Assembly (NCBI RefSeq): GCF_020524885.1
Contig: NZ_JAIVKJ010000004.1
Span: 186,001 to 250,000 of the forward strand
DNA from: Microbulbifer elongatus
Lineage (GTDB): Bacteria; Pseudomonadota; Gammaproteobacteria; Pseudomonadales; Cellvibrionaceae
Reading direction: 5' to 3'
DNA: 64,000 nucleotides
Shown here: positions 9,035 to 17,888 of the stretch, one piece after another
Layout of the letters: each line of letters opens with the position of its first letter
Numbering within the stretch: the stretch's first letter is position 1
Translations under genes and position numbers: made by a program
The notes under the pieces: model-generated
Seen by the model: only the letters and a program-made list of their open reading frames with translations
Databases searched by the model: none
What the model was told of the DNA's origin: nothing

Positions 9035-9166
9035 ATGCAAAAGTCAGTTAGCAAGAAAACGCCGGTAATTGAACATAACTCTTCATGCAACTATTCATGT
9101 AGCTATTCATGTAACTACGGCAACAACTACTACGGTGACCAGGTATGTGTGCTGAAAAGGTCGTAA
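9035..9166 (+). CDS. Cys/Tyr/Asn-rich 43-residue peptide with [SCxY] repeats
   Basis: A strong ribosome site, AAAGGAG at 9021-9027, precedes the ATG by seven bases. The first 17 residues are ordinary and slightly basic. Then come SCNY, SCSY and SCNY in tandem, followed by GNNYYGDQVCVLKRS. At DNA level this is a 12-base repeat beginning TCATG(C/T). The product has no hydrophobic signal. A leader plus a core rich in Cys, Ser, Tyr and Asn is compatible with a modified-peptide precursor, but a metal-binding or surface peptide is equally possible. No modification enzyme lies next to it; a rhombosortase follows 180 bases later. Function unknown. Confidence 0.55.
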   Translation: MQKSVSKKTPVIEHNSSCNYSCSYSCNYGNNYYGDQVCVLKRS

Positions 9167-9348
9167 CCGCATTGGTAACTCGTGTATTGCTGAAGCGCCT
9201 GGAGGCCCACAGTTGCGAAGCCGAAGTGCCAGGCTGAACCCCCCCGGGCCCCAACTGAAGTGCACGGAAATTGCCAAGTAGCTACTTTTCTACCATAGTG
9301 CAGCATCGAAATTTTTAACCTCGCAGATGGCTTACACGCACTTCGATC

Positions 9349-9993
9349 ATGCCTGGTATGGAAAGAAACAAACTGTTCGGCAGTATCGGTGGCCCGCTGA
9401 TACTGCTTTTGCTTTGCATCCTGCTGCAGTTTATCCAGTCCTTACACCCGGACTGGTTTATGTACGACCGCACATTGCTGGCCGAGGGGCAGTTGTGGCG
9501 CTTGTTGACCGGGCACCTGGTACATACCAATACCGCACACCTGCTAATGAATGGCGCCGCGGTGGTTGTGCTTTGGTTTGTGTTTGGGCAGAGCCACTTG
9601 CTTGGCCGGCGTCACCGGATTGTGGCCTATCTAGGCGTGGTCGCGCTTCTCTCTGTGCTAATCAGCACCGGTCTGTGGATCTGGTTTCCGGAAGTAGAGA
9701 TCTACTATGGCCTCTCTGGTGCCTTACATGGACTCTTCTGTTTCGCGGCCGTCAGTGAGCTGTTCCAGCGTCGCTGGTCCGGAGGGCTATTACTGATCGG
9801 GTGCTTTGCAAAAGTCGGCTGGGAACTGGCTGTCGGCCCAAGTGCTGTCACCGCGAGCATAATCGAGGCCAAGGTGGCAGTATCCAGTCATTTTCTTGGC
9901 ACCGTCTTCGGAACCCTGATCGGTACACTGGTTGGCTGGATTTTCAGATTGCAGAAGTCTTGCAGTCACGCGCCCGCGAGTGTGGCTGATTAA
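9349..9993 (+). CDS. rrtA: Rhombosortase (rhomboid-family intramembrane protease)
   Basis: A 214-residue polytopic membrane protein of the rhomboid clan. WRLLTGHLVHTNTAHLLMNGAA is followed by the catalytic-serine motif GLSGALHG, whose Ser and His are spaced as in rhombosortases. Rhombosortases cut proteins carrying a C-terminal GlyGly-CTERM tail, usually secreted hydrolases. No such tail is present in the complete proteins of this window, so the substrates lie elsewhere. ATG codons at 9349 and 9358 are both possible; neither has a strong ribosome site. Confidence 0.82.
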   Translation: MPGMERNKLFGSIGGPLILLLLCILLQFIQSLHPDWFMYDRTLLAEGQLWRLLTGHLVHTNTAHLLMNGAAVVVLWFVFGQSHLLGRRHRIVAYLGVVALLSVLISTGLWIWFPEVEIYYGLSGALHGLFCFAAVSELFQRRWSGGLLLIGCFAKVGWELAVGPSAVTASIIEAKVAVSSHFLGTVFGTLIGTLVGWIFRLQKSCSHAPASVAD

Positions 9994-10157
9994 TACGCCT
10001 TTACCGTCGTGTCCAGCTTTGCGCTGGCCGGTCAGTCACGCCTGCAGTGTGTTAAATTGCCCAAATCCGCTTGTGCTGGGAGACCAGTACTACGGGCGCC
10101 TATATCTGCAACTGACCTGCTAAATGCCTAACGCTGAACGACTATTGCTTAACGACT

Positions 10158-10835
10158 ATGAAGTTACCTTTGATTCTGCGCCGCAGCCTTGCATCCGTGA
10201 TCATCGGCCTCGCCGTGCTTTTTTCGGCGTGCTCCGGACCGGAAACTCCACAGCAGGTGACCGAGGCGTTTTGGGATGCCGCCATTGACGACGACGCTGT
10301 TAGCGCCGCCCGTTATTCGACGCCGACCGGCGCCGAGGGTTTCGACGCTTTTTCCGGAGAGTGGGACGGTTACCAGCCCCAGTGGGGGCGAGTGATCATC
10401 GATGGCGATGAGGCCAGCGTGGTGTCCAAACTAGCCAACCGGGAAACAGGGCGCATTCGCTCCTTCACCACCTATCTGGTTCAGCGCGATGGACAATGGC
10501 TGGTGGACTACAAGCGCACGGCGATGAGTATCAACGGTGGTGCGTTTGGAGAACTGCTGAACAAATTCGACCTATTCAGCAAAGACCTGTCAAAAGAGTT
10601 TGAGCGCTCGGCGGACGAAGCCGGTGTGCAGATGGACCAGATGCTCGAGGAGCTGGAAAGCACCGGCAAAGAAATGAGCGAGCAGGCGTCGGAGGCCCTC
10701 GACGTGTTTTCGCAGGAATTGCAGAGAGCACTCGAAGATATGGATGAGTCGCTGCAGCGCAAACTTGAAGAGCGCAAAGCTCAGCCACCGGAAGAGGAAA
10801 AGCCGGCACCAGAATCGGCTCCGGTTTTGATCTAG
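10158..10835 (+). CDS. Lipoprotein with NTF2/DUF4878-like fold and coiled-coil tail
   Basis: A 225-residue protein with a lipoprotein signal ending in FSAC. Residues about 30-125 (PQQVTEAFWDAAIDDDAVSAA ... LVQRDGQWLVDYKRT, shown here only in part) look like the small NTF2-type domain of DUF4878 proteins. The rest is a charged amphipathic helix with heptad character (FERSADEAGVQMDQMLEELE and onward), ending in a Pro/Glu tail. It is probably periplasmic and membrane-anchored. The function is unknown. Confidence 0.7.
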   Translation: MKLPLILRRSLASVIIGLAVLFSACSGPETPQQVTEAFWDAAIDDDAVSAARYSTPTGAEGFDAFSGEWDGYQPQWGRVIIDGDEASVVSKLANRETGRIRSFTTYLVQRDGQWLVDYKRTAMSINGGAFGELLNKFDLFSKDLSKEFERSADEAGVQMDQMLEELESTGKEMSEQASEALDVFSQELQRALEDMDESLQRKLEERKAQPPEEEKPAPESAPVLI

Positions 10836-10935
10836 CGCACGGGTCTGTGAAATGACCCTTAATTCATAAATTTACCAGACGTATATCTTCACGCAGGTTT
10901 CTGGAGGCTCGCTCGGGCTCTCCTAAAATTTATGG

Positions 10936-11949
10936 GTGAAATATGCAAAGCGAAATGGAAATTCGTTTCTGTGGCCCACCCGCGTGCTATGGACAAGCAC
11001 ACTCTGGTTGGTCGCATCCTCCGCGCCGGCAGTGGCGGGCTCCTTGAGTTTGCAGCTGGAAAACGATTCCTTTGATGGTGCCAGCGACGCCTACTATACG
11101 CAGGGGCTTCAACTCACCTACGCACCGGATGCCCCGGTCAACTGGCCGAAAAATCTTTTACCCTCAAGTTACGATAACCGAGTAATTCAATCTCAGTTTT
11201 CGGTCGGCCAGGCAATTTATACTCCCTATGAGGTGGCCCGGTCGGACCTCATTCGTGACGACCGCCCCTATGCAGGTTGGTTATATCTCGGTGGCACTCT
11301 CAAATCCCACTATGTTTTGCCCCAGAACGGATGGCTGATTGCCGAGCGGCTGGATGTGCAGGCGGGTATTGTTGGTCCGTCTTCCGGCGCCGAGCAGGCA
11401 CAACGCACGACGCATCAGGTACTGCGCGCCTACGATGTCTACGGTTGGGATCATCAGCTGAAGGATGAGCCCGGATTTGTGGTGAGCTATGTGCGCAAGT
11501 GGGCGCGTATCCACCCTGTTTCGGATAACGGCACCGGCGTGGAATTCTCCGGCACACTTGGCGGCAGTGCAGGCAATGTGTCGACCCAGGCCGCGCTCGG
11601 GTTGGGTGTGCGGGTGGGCAAAAATCTCTACACCAGTGCCGGTGTCAGTGCGTTGCAGCCGGCGACGGTTGCGCCGGATTTCGGTGCGACATCTGCAGCG
11701 GGCAGCTGGTTTCTATTTTCGGATTGGCAGACTCGGTTTGTCAGCCGGGATATTTTCCTCGACGGTAACAGCAGCAAGCCCAGCCATAGCGTGGAGAAAG
11801 AGCCGCGGGTAAACGAGTGGCGCTTTGGTGGCGCTTTTGCGGTTGGGCGCTATCAGCTCAGCGTGTATCACGCGCGCCGATCGCAAGAATTTGTCGGGCA
11901 GTACGAGAATGCGACTTTCTCGGGGATTGGGCTCTCGGTTTCTTTCTAA
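10936..11949 (+). CDS. LpxR-like lipid A deacylase family protein (DUF2219)
   Basis: A 337-residue outer-membrane beta-barrel protein. After a signal ending near SSAPAVA, the mature part opens SLSLQLENDSF and continues DAYYTQGLQLTY, DDRPYAGWLYLGG and GPSSGAEQAQRTTHQV, and ends in GLSVSF. These are the conserved blocks of the LpxR/DUF2219 family, including the Asn-Asp of ENDSF and the His of QRTTHQ that supply the active site in LpxR. LpxR removes the 3'-acyloxyacyl chain of lipid A. The start is a GTG at 10936. Confidence 0.82.
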   Translation: MKYAKRNGNSFLWPTRVLWTSTLWLVASSAPAVAGSLSLQLENDSFDGASDAYYTQGLQLTYAPDAPVNWPKNLLPSSYDNRVIQSQFSVGQAIYTPYEVARSDLIRDDRPYAGWLYLGGTLKSHYVLPQNGWLIAERLDVQAGIVGPSSGAEQAQRTTHQVLRAYDVYGWDHQLKDEPGFVVSYVRKWARIHPVSDNGTGVEFSGTLGGSAGNVSTQAALGLGVRVGKNLYTSAGVSALQPATVAPDFGATSAAGSWFLFSDWQTRFVSRDIFLDGNSSKPSHSVEKEPRVNEWRFGGAFAVGRYQLSVYHARRSQEFVGQYENATFSGIGLSVSF

Positions 11950-12007
11950 TTCTTTCTAAATTTTTCTAACTCTTCCTTATAAAAGTGCGCTGTGCTTGAC
12001 CGCTGGT

Positions 12008-15000
12008 CTACTGCAGCAGTGTCAACAGCTCCTCCTTGTCTGTTGGTAATCCGGCAGAGCTGGTTGCGTCAAACAGTGAATCTGCCAGTGCCTGCTTCTG
12101 CTGCTGCATCTGGTGAATACGTTCTTCGATTGTCTCCGCCGCCACCAGTTTGTACACGAATATGGGCTTCTCCTGGCCGATGCGGTGGGCGCGGTCGGTA
12201 GCCTGATTTTCCACCGCCGGGTTCCACCAGGGGTCCATATGGATGACCACATCGGCGGCGGTGAGATTGAGCCCGGCGCCGCCGGCCTTGAGACTGATCA
12301 GGAATACGCGCACATCGCCGCTCTGGAAGCGGTCGATGACCTGCTGGCGCTTGCGCGTCTGGCCGGTGAGTTTCGTGTAGTCGATTCTCTGGTCCTGCAG
12401 TTGCGCCTCTACCAGGTTCAGCACTTCGGTGAACTGGGAAAAAATCAGCACACTGCGTCCTTCCTCCAGCATTCGCGGCAGGGTTTCTGCCAGCCAGCTC
12501 AGTTTGGCGCTCTCCTGGATGCCTTTCGCCTTGTCGAGCTTGACCAGCCGCGGGTCGATACACGCCTGGCGCAGCTTCAGCAGCGCGTCGAGAAACTCGA
12601 TATGGCTTTTCGCGATACCCTGGCGGGCGACCAGTTCGCGAATGCGTTTTTCCATACTGATGCGCACGCTTTCATACAGCGCCCGCTGTTTGCGCCCCAG
12701 TTCCACATATTGAATGGTTTCGGTCTTTGGTGGCAGTTCCGCAACCACTTGCGACTTGGTGCGTCGTAGCATGAACGGCCGCACCTTGCGTGCAAGCTCC
12801 TGTTGCCGATCATGTTCGCCACGGTTTTCGATGGGGGTGCGGTAGGCCTCGTTGAAAGTCTTGCGCCCGCCCAGCAGGCCCGGCAGGGCAAAATCCATCA
12901 GTGACCAGAGTTCTCCCAGGTGATTCTCCAGTGGGGTGCCGGACAGGCACAGGCGGGTATCGCTCTTGAGTTTGCGCACGCACTCGGCAATTTTGGTTGC
13001 CGGGTTCTTGATAGCCTGGGCCTCGTCCAAGATCACCAGACTAAACGCACGTTCACTGTAGCGCTCCCAGTCGCGCACCAGCAGGGGGTAGGTGGTGAGC
13101 ACGAGATCGCTGGATTCGATCGCAGCAAAAGCGGCTGCGCGCTCCGGGCCGTGGATGGTGGTCACTGTTAACTGCGGCGTGAATTGCGCTGCCTCGTGCT
13201 GCCAGTTACCGGTCAGACTGGTGGGGGTGACGATCAGTGCGGGCTTCTCCAGTTGGCCGCACTCTTTCATGTGCTGGGCCAGCGCCAGTGTCTGTAGCGT
13301 TTTGCCCAGACCCATGTCATCCGCGAGAATACCGCCGAAACCGAAGCGCTGCAGGAATGCCAGCCAGTTGAGGCCTTCCTGCTGGTAGGGCCGCAGTGTG
13401 GCATTGAGGTGTTTGGGAACGGGAATATTTTCCAGTCCGCTAAAGTCCTGCAGTTGCCGGATCATTTTGCGGGTGGCCGGGGCTTTGCGTTCATCCAGCT
13501 CAGCGAGCGCGGCGAACTGCGCCGCCTGGAACGCCGGCAGGCGCACGGTACCGCCGAGTTTCTTCTCCTTCAGCAGGTCCAGTAACAGGCCGCGGATGCT
13601 CTGTAGGGGTTTGGTATTCACGCTGACCCACTCCCCATCGAGGCTGATCGTCAGCTCATCCGGTGCATCCTTTTCTAGCCAGTGTTCTACCAGTTCGGCG
13701 ATGGGGAAAGTGCGGCCGTCGGCGAGTGTCAGATCCAGGCCAAACTCAAACCAGTGGTTGTCGCTGTCCTTGAGCTCGATGGCGATATCCGTGCGCGCAA
13801 CGTCGAACTGATAACTCGGGTCGGCATTGATGACCCAACCCTGTTGTTCCAGTTCGGGCAGGGTGTCCTTGAGCAGTGCACGCCAGCGCTGTGGAATATC
13901 CTGGGGGCCCGACGAGTCCGGTAACCAAATTTCTTCCTGTCCGCCGAGGGTTTCCGGTATCAGGTACAGACCCCGCTGGTAAATATCGTCGCAGCGGCGG
14001 CGCTCCTCGCCCGTGTCGCGCTGGATATGATAGTAGGTGCCCTCACGCTCCCGGGTAGCCTCGGGGCCCTCATAATGGCGGCTGTAGGGCGGCGCAAAGG
14101 GAAACCCCGCATACGTGAACTGCAGCTTCATGGCGGGGAGTTTGAGGTGCTCCATATCACAGCTCACCAGAGTGATATGCGGCGTAAATGTGGTGACGGT
14201 TTCCAGCTTGGGTTCCACCGGCAGTGGCAACTGGGTGGCGGGAATTCTCTGCCGCAGCTCTACCGCCATCAATCCCAGTTCTCGGTCAGAGACTGCGGGC
14301 ATCTCCAGCAAGTGTTGCAGCTGGCCCACGGGAAGGTTGGTGGTGATGTCGCCGATGGTGGTGTTTTCAGTATCCAGGTAGCACGGGGGTTGTACCGGAA
14401 TCAGATGCCACTGGCCGCGGTCGGGGACCCCCTCCAGCACGGCGTTGAGTCTGCGCTTATCGCTTCCTTCGGTTTGCCACTGCCAGCTGAGGCGTTTGCC
14501 CGTGGCGCGTTGCAGCGCAGAATCCTCAAAATAGAAGCGGCCGCTGTCGAGGAGTAGCGTCAGCGCGCGTCGTCCCTGTTCACCGATCAGGCCCAGGCGG
14601 CCGGATGCATTGGTGCGTGGTAACAGCTGCAGGATGGTGGCATCTTCATCCAGCAGGTAACTGGGTCGGTTCCAGCCGAAGGTGGCGCTATCCGGCGCGA
14701 AGTGCTTGAGCTGGCTCCAGCTGCCGTCTTTTTTCAGGTAGGCCTTTTTCGTGGCGAGGCGCAGACGCCGCTGATCGTCCAGTTCAAGAATATACAGCAG
14801 GTAAAGTTTGCCGTGCTCCAGTGGCGCCGGCTCCATGCCGGGTGCCGGCGGCAGTTCGGCCAGCCAGCGCTGCCAGGCAGATTCTGGCGGTTGCGTGGCG
14901 GGGGAATCCGCAGGGTGCGGCTCAGCGGGCTCGGCCTCCTCGTGCAGTAGGGCCAGTGCCGTTGCCACCGCGTGCTTGCAGTTCAGCCCCACCGGGCAGG

Positions 15001-15208
15001 AACAGAGCCCCACCAGTCTGCCGCGCTCCACGTCCAGCTCTACCCGGTAGATATACCGTGCCGAACCTTTCACCCGCCCGTGATAGGTGGCCGTTTCCTC
15101 GTCGTAATACGCCTCCATCACCCGCCCGCGGGCAAAGTAGTCCTCACCGCGGACAAAACTGTGCTCATCGGCCATTCGGTGAACGCTGTTGAGGGTAAAG
15201 GTGATCAA
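12008..15208 (-). CDS. SWIM zinc-finger SNF2-family helicase/ATPase
   Basis: About 1066 residues. The SWIM finger (CSCPVGLNCKH, ligands about C69, C71, C77 and H79) is near the N terminus, then a large family-specific middle, then the two SNF2 ATPase lobes: DDMGLGKT near 632, DEAQ near 726, SGTPLENHLGELWSLMDF, and the C-terminal VFLISLKAGGAGLNLTAAD and DRAHRIGQ blocks. It is a DNA translocase; members are often called HepA-like but their cellular task is unclear. I prefer the TTG at 15208 because GGGAG precedes it; an ATG at 15175 is an alternative, and an open frame reaches 15268 into a duplicated repeat. Confidence 0.88.
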   Translation of the reverse strand: MITFTLNSVHRMADEHSFVRGEDYFARGRVMEAYYDEETATYHGRVKGSARYIYRVELDVERGRLVGLCSCPVGLNCKHAVATALALLHEEAEPAEPHPADSPATQPPESAWQRWLAELPPAPGMEPAPLEHGKLYLLYILELDDQRRLRLATKKAYLKKDGSWSQLKHFAPDSATFGWNRPSYLLDEDATILQLLPRTNASGRLGLIGEQGRRALTLLLDSGRFYFEDSALQRATGKRLSWQWQTEGSDKRRLNAVLEGVPDRGQWHLIPVQPPCYLDTENTTIGDITTNLPVGQLQHLLEMPAVSDRELGLMAVELRQRIPATQLPLPVEPKLETVTTFTPHITLVSCDMEHLKLPAMKLQFTYAGFPFAPPYSRHYEGPEATREREGTYYHIQRDTGEERRRCDDIYQRGLYLIPETLGGQEEIWLPDSSGPQDIPQRWRALLKDTLPELEQQGWVINADPSYQFDVARTDIAIELKDSDNHWFEFGLDLTLADGRTFPIAELVEHWLEKDAPDELTISLDGEWVSVNTKPLQSIRGLLLDLLKEKKLGGTVRLPAFQAAQFAALAELDERKAPATRKMIRQLQDFSGLENIPVPKHLNATLRPYQQEGLNWLAFLQRFGFGGILADDMGLGKTLQTLALAQHMKECGQLEKPALIVTPTSLTGNWQHEAAQFTPQLTVTTIHGPERAAAFAAIESSDLVLTTYPLLVRDWERYSERAFSLVILDEAQAIKNPATKIAECVRKLKSDTRLCLSGTPLENHLGELWSLMDFALPGLLGGRKTFNEAYRTPIENRGEHDRQQELARKVRPFMLRRTKSQVVAELPPKTETIQYVELGRKQRALYESVRISMEKRIRELVARQGIAKSHIEFLDALLKLRQACIDPRLVKLDKAKGIQESAKLSWLAETLPRMLEEGRSVLIFSQFTEVLNLVEAQLQDQRIDYTKLTGQTRKRQQVIDRFQSGDVRVFLISLKAGGAGLNLTAADVVIHMDPWWNPAVENQATDRAHRIGQEKPIFVYKLVAAETIEERIHQMQQQKQALADSLFDATSSAGLPTDKEELLTLLQ

Positions 15209-15266
15209 AACGGCTCCCGCGCAGGTATTTTCAGGTGCAGCTTGGTTGCGAACCTTACACTTTAGC

Positions 15267-15484
15267 ACGGGAGGGCGACGCAGCAGAGGGGCGCGAGGCC
15301 CGGGGTAGGGCTACTTGTTTTCAGCGAGCTTCAGGTTGGGTCGGCCTTCATGTGATGAAGGTGCGAGATCGGCTTGCTCAAAGGCTGGGCCTATGGCGAG
15401 ACAGCCGGGCAGGGGGCGAGGCTGGATTCGCTGGTCTATAAACGCGGCCACCTCTTCTTTTGGGGCGCGGTGATCGGCGTCTTT
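15267..15484. repeat. Copy A of a ~215-bp direct repeat
   Basis: From ACGGGAGGGCGACGCAGCAG onward this stretch is nearly the same as 16743-16961. It covers the 3' end and stop of the 351-residue gene and runs to the edge of the SNF2 gene leader. Together with its partner it marks a tandem duplication or gene conversion. Confidence 0.85.
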
Positions 15485-16366
15485 AGGTTTGGATTTGTTC
15501 CGATAGCCTTTAGCGCTCCACATATACAGGGTGTGTTTAGCCTGATCCACAAGCTGTTCATTGCAGTGATAGAGAGGGAAATCTTGCGCTAGGGTATCCA
15601 CGATCTGTTGTTCATTTTTCGCCGAGGGTGAAAGGTCTACCACCATGGTGTTCATGATGTTTTCCATTAGTTCGCGATAGTTGTCTATTGGGGAGCGTTG
15701 CTCACGAAATGGATTGCCTGCGTTATGCAGCCAGCGGTTCACATGGAAGTGCGCCATTATGTAGCGCTGGTGGCTTATGGGTGTCAGCCAGTAAAACTCT
15801 GTTGGGCCATCCCAGAGGGGCTGAGTCTCAAAATAAAGCCACTCGCGGCCGTTTCTGTCTAGCCACTGGCAGTTGATGGGGGACAAATGGTTGGGCCAGC
15901 GGTACCGGGTTAGATCAAAAGGGTCCCGGTCTTCTGAGTGTCCGTCATGGTGTTGGCCGAGGTCCGTTACATCGTGCAAACGTTTGGCCAGCTCAATCAT
16001 TTCCGATCGCTGAAAAAGGCTGTGGTTTACAGGAAAATCACGCAGCTCTTGTACGCATAGGGCCATTATCAGGTGTCCCAGCGTCTCTCCGTCAAGGATT
16101 GGACGGCCGGTATAATTCCACCCACTGCGCCAGATAAGGGCATCATATATCTGCTTTTCTGAATCGAAATCACCGAATAGCGAATAGATACTGGGATCGT
16201 TCAGATCGAAGCTGTTGGGCTGCGATTCTGCTTCGAATCCACAGGGAATCGGCTGGCGTAGGGGCGGTGCCATAAAATTTACCCGTGTACCTGACAGGTC
16301 TTTCTCCACTTTGCGTAGTCGTCGCCAGCCGGGACCCTTGGGGTTTTGTTCACTGCTAAATAACAT
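15311..16366 (-). CDS. Unrecognised 351-residue protein, paralogue of the 358-residue gene upstream
   Basis: A soluble protein without signal or membrane segment. It shares with the product of 16787-17863 the start (M-FSEQNPKGPxW), DLSGTR, WxSGWN(Y/F)TGRP, EWLYFETQPL versus DWLYFEVQPL, YWLxPIxHxR, and the N-terminal flank RSPI(D/E)NYRxLMExIM. The last 50 residues are nearly identical in the two, whereas the rest is clearly diverged. It follows the 119-residue gene by ten bases. I do not recognise a family. By its arrangement next to a repeated partner module, it could be an immunity-type protein; that is inference. Confidence 0.6.
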   Translation of the reverse strand: MLFSSEQNPKGPGWRRLRKVEKDLSGTRVNFMAPPLRQPIPCGFEAESQPNSFDLNDPSIYSLFGDFDSEKQIYDALIWRSGWNYTGRPILDGETLGHLIMALCVQELRDFPVNHSLFQRSEMIELAKRLHDVTDLGQHHDGHSEDRDPFDLTRYRWPNHLSPINCQWLDRNGREWLYFETQPLWDGPTEFYWLTPISHQRYIMAHFHVNRWLHNAGNPFREQRSPIDNYRELMENIMNTMVVDLSPSAKNEQQIVDTLAQDFPLYHCNEQLVDQAKHTLYMWSAKGYRNKSKPKDADHRAPKEEVAAFIDQRIQPRPLPGCLAIGPAFEQADLAPSSHEGRPNLKLAENK

Positions 16367-16376
16367 GTGATCTTCC

Positions 16377-16736
16377 TTATCGGCCGGGTTTACGCAGGCG
16401 GTTTAGCCAATTGCCCAGCTGCTGACCTGGATTTTTGTAATACTTATCTCGGGCACCGGGTAGGGAAGCTATGAGTATACCTGCGCCCAGTAGCGCTAGA
16501 CTTCCGGGGATGCCTGCCGCGGATATCAGTGCAGAGGCCACTCCTGAGACGGCTAACCCCTTGGTGCCCGCTTGCCAGGCCAGGTCGCCACCCTTTCCTA
16601 ATGCTTCATCTGAAGACGTTCTGTTGCGAAGCTCATTCACGAGACACAGTAAAGGTGCAGCGCCAAAGTGCATACCGCCAGTGATCTGAGCCGGACCTGG
16701 GGCGGTGTCATGCCAACTATTATCGTTAGTATCCAT
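16377..16736 (-). CDS. C-terminal-only copy of the 428-residue protein (119 residues)
   Basis: The product aligns only with the last ~125 residues of the 428-residue protein: WHDTAPGPAQITGGMHFGAAPLL against WHNAAPGLTQTVGGEQFGLAPLL (each compared in part), and SLPGARDKYYKNPGQQLGNWLN against SLPGARSYYFKSTGDQLQNLIN. It keeps a Gly/Ala-rich hydrophobic stretch. There is no clear ribosome site before the ATG, which lies seven bases from copy B of the direct repeat. It is either an orphan module left by duplication or a small gene in its own right. Confidence 0.5.
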   Translation of the reverse strand: MDTNDNSWHDTAPGPAQITGGMHFGAAPLLCLVNELRNRTSSDEALGKGGDLAWQAGTKGLAVSGVASALISAAGIPGSLALLGAGILIASLPGARDKYYKNPGQQLGNWLNRLRKPGR

Positions 16737-16742
16737 GTTGAG

Positions 16743-16961
16743 ACGGGAGGGCGACGCAGCAGAGATTCGCGAGGCCCGGGGTAGGGCTACTTGTTTTGAG
16801 CTAGCTTCAGGTTGGCTCTGTCTTTATGTGATGACGGTGTGGGATCGGCTTGCTCAAAGGCTGGGCCTATGGCGAGACAGCCGGGCAGGGGACGAGGCTG
16901 GATGCGCTGGTCTATAAACGCGGCCACCTCTTCTTTGGGGGCGCGGTGATCGGCGTCTTCG
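16743..16961. repeat. Copy B of the ~215-bp direct repeat
   Basis: Partner of 15267-15484. It lies exactly between the truncated 119-residue gene and the coding 3' end of the 358-residue gene, so each copy of the paralogous gene ends in the same repeat. Confidence 0.85.
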
Positions 16962-17863
16962 GGTTTAAGTTTGTCCCGGTAGCAGATATCACTGCGCATA
17001 TACATCACGTGCTTGGCTTCTTCCACCTGCGCGGCGGTGCAGTGAAAAAGTGGGTATTGAGCTTCAGGGTTTTCTACCGAACGTTGTTGCTGTCTCGCTG
17101 TTTCGGATAGTTCCACGATGATGGTGGACATGATTTTTTCCATCAGGTCCCGGTAATTTTCTATAGGAGAGCGTTCTCTGCGGTAGGAGTTGCCTGCATT
17201 CGACAGGTGGCGTGAGACGGAATAGGTTGCTCGCAGACAGCGGCGGTGGCCGATGGGACATAGCCAGTAAAAGTCATCGGTACTTTCGCGTAGAGGTTGT
17301 ACTTCAAAGTAAAGCCAGTCTTGGCCATTGAGTACTAGCCACTGGTTATTCAATGGGGCTAAATAATTGGACCACCGTGGGGGTGAGAGATCGTAAACAT
17401 TGCGCTCGTGTGGTTCACCAAAGCCGTGGTGAAAGTTACCCAGCCAGCCCTCGCTAAAATAACCTTTTGCGTAGCGAATTAAATCTTCTCGCCGAAACAA
17501 GCTGCAATTTATCGGCAGCTCGTCGATCTCTTCCAGTACCAGTTCGACTTGCAAATCTCCGATACTGGCCCCGTCCAGTAGTGGACGGCCGGTAAAGTTC
17601 CAACCACTGCTCCAGATGGTTGTGCGGCGATCTGAACGCTCGCTGCCGGACGGCTTCGGGCTGCGGTAGTCAATAGCCTCAAGTGTGTCTGGCGAGTCCA
17701 GATCAAAGGAATCCGGCTCATCGTCGAACGCAAAAGGCATGTATGCATTGGATTGTAAGGGTGGAGCATGCAGAGCTATGCGGGTGCCTGACAGGTTCTT
17801 GATGACAGGCCGCGCCTTGTGCCAGTTCGGCCCTTTGGGGTTTTGTTCGCTACCAAACCACAT
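16787..17863 (-). CDS. Unrecognised 358-residue protein, paralogue of 15311-16366
   Basis: A soluble protein with the same layout as its paralogue, including WSSGWNFTGRP, DWLYFEVQPL, YWLCPIGHRRC and SPIENYRDLMEKIM. It begins 25 bases after the stop of the 428-residue gene, so the two probably form one transcript. The final segment (HRAPKEEVAAFIDQRIQPRP and onward) is almost identical to that of the paralogue, which points to recent exchange between the copies. I do not recognise the family. Confidence 0.65.
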   Translation of the reverse strand: MWFGSEQNPKGPNWHKARPVIKNLSGTRIALHAPPLQSNAYMPFAFDDEPDSFDLDSPDTLEAIDYRSPKPSGSERSDRRTTIWSSGWNFTGRPLLDGASIGDLQVELVLEEIDELPINCSLFRREDLIRYAKGYFSEGWLGNFHHGFGEPHERNVYDLSPPRWSNYLAPLNNQWLVLNGQDWLYFEVQPLRESTDDFYWLCPIGHRRCLRATYSVSRHLSNAGNSYRRERSPIENYRDLMEKIMSTIIVELSETARQQQRSVENPEAQYPLFHCTAAQVEEAKHVMYMRSDICYRDKLKPEDADHRAPKEEVAAFIDQRIQPRPLPGCLAIGPAFEQADPTPSSHKDRANLKLAQNK

Positions 17864-17888
17864 AGAGATATCCGGTTTTCGAAGAGAG

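Noticed and set aside
8735..9040. A 101-residue minus-strand frame before the peptide gene
   Set aside because: No ribosome site, mixed composition, and it is opposite the start of the Cys-rich peptide gene.
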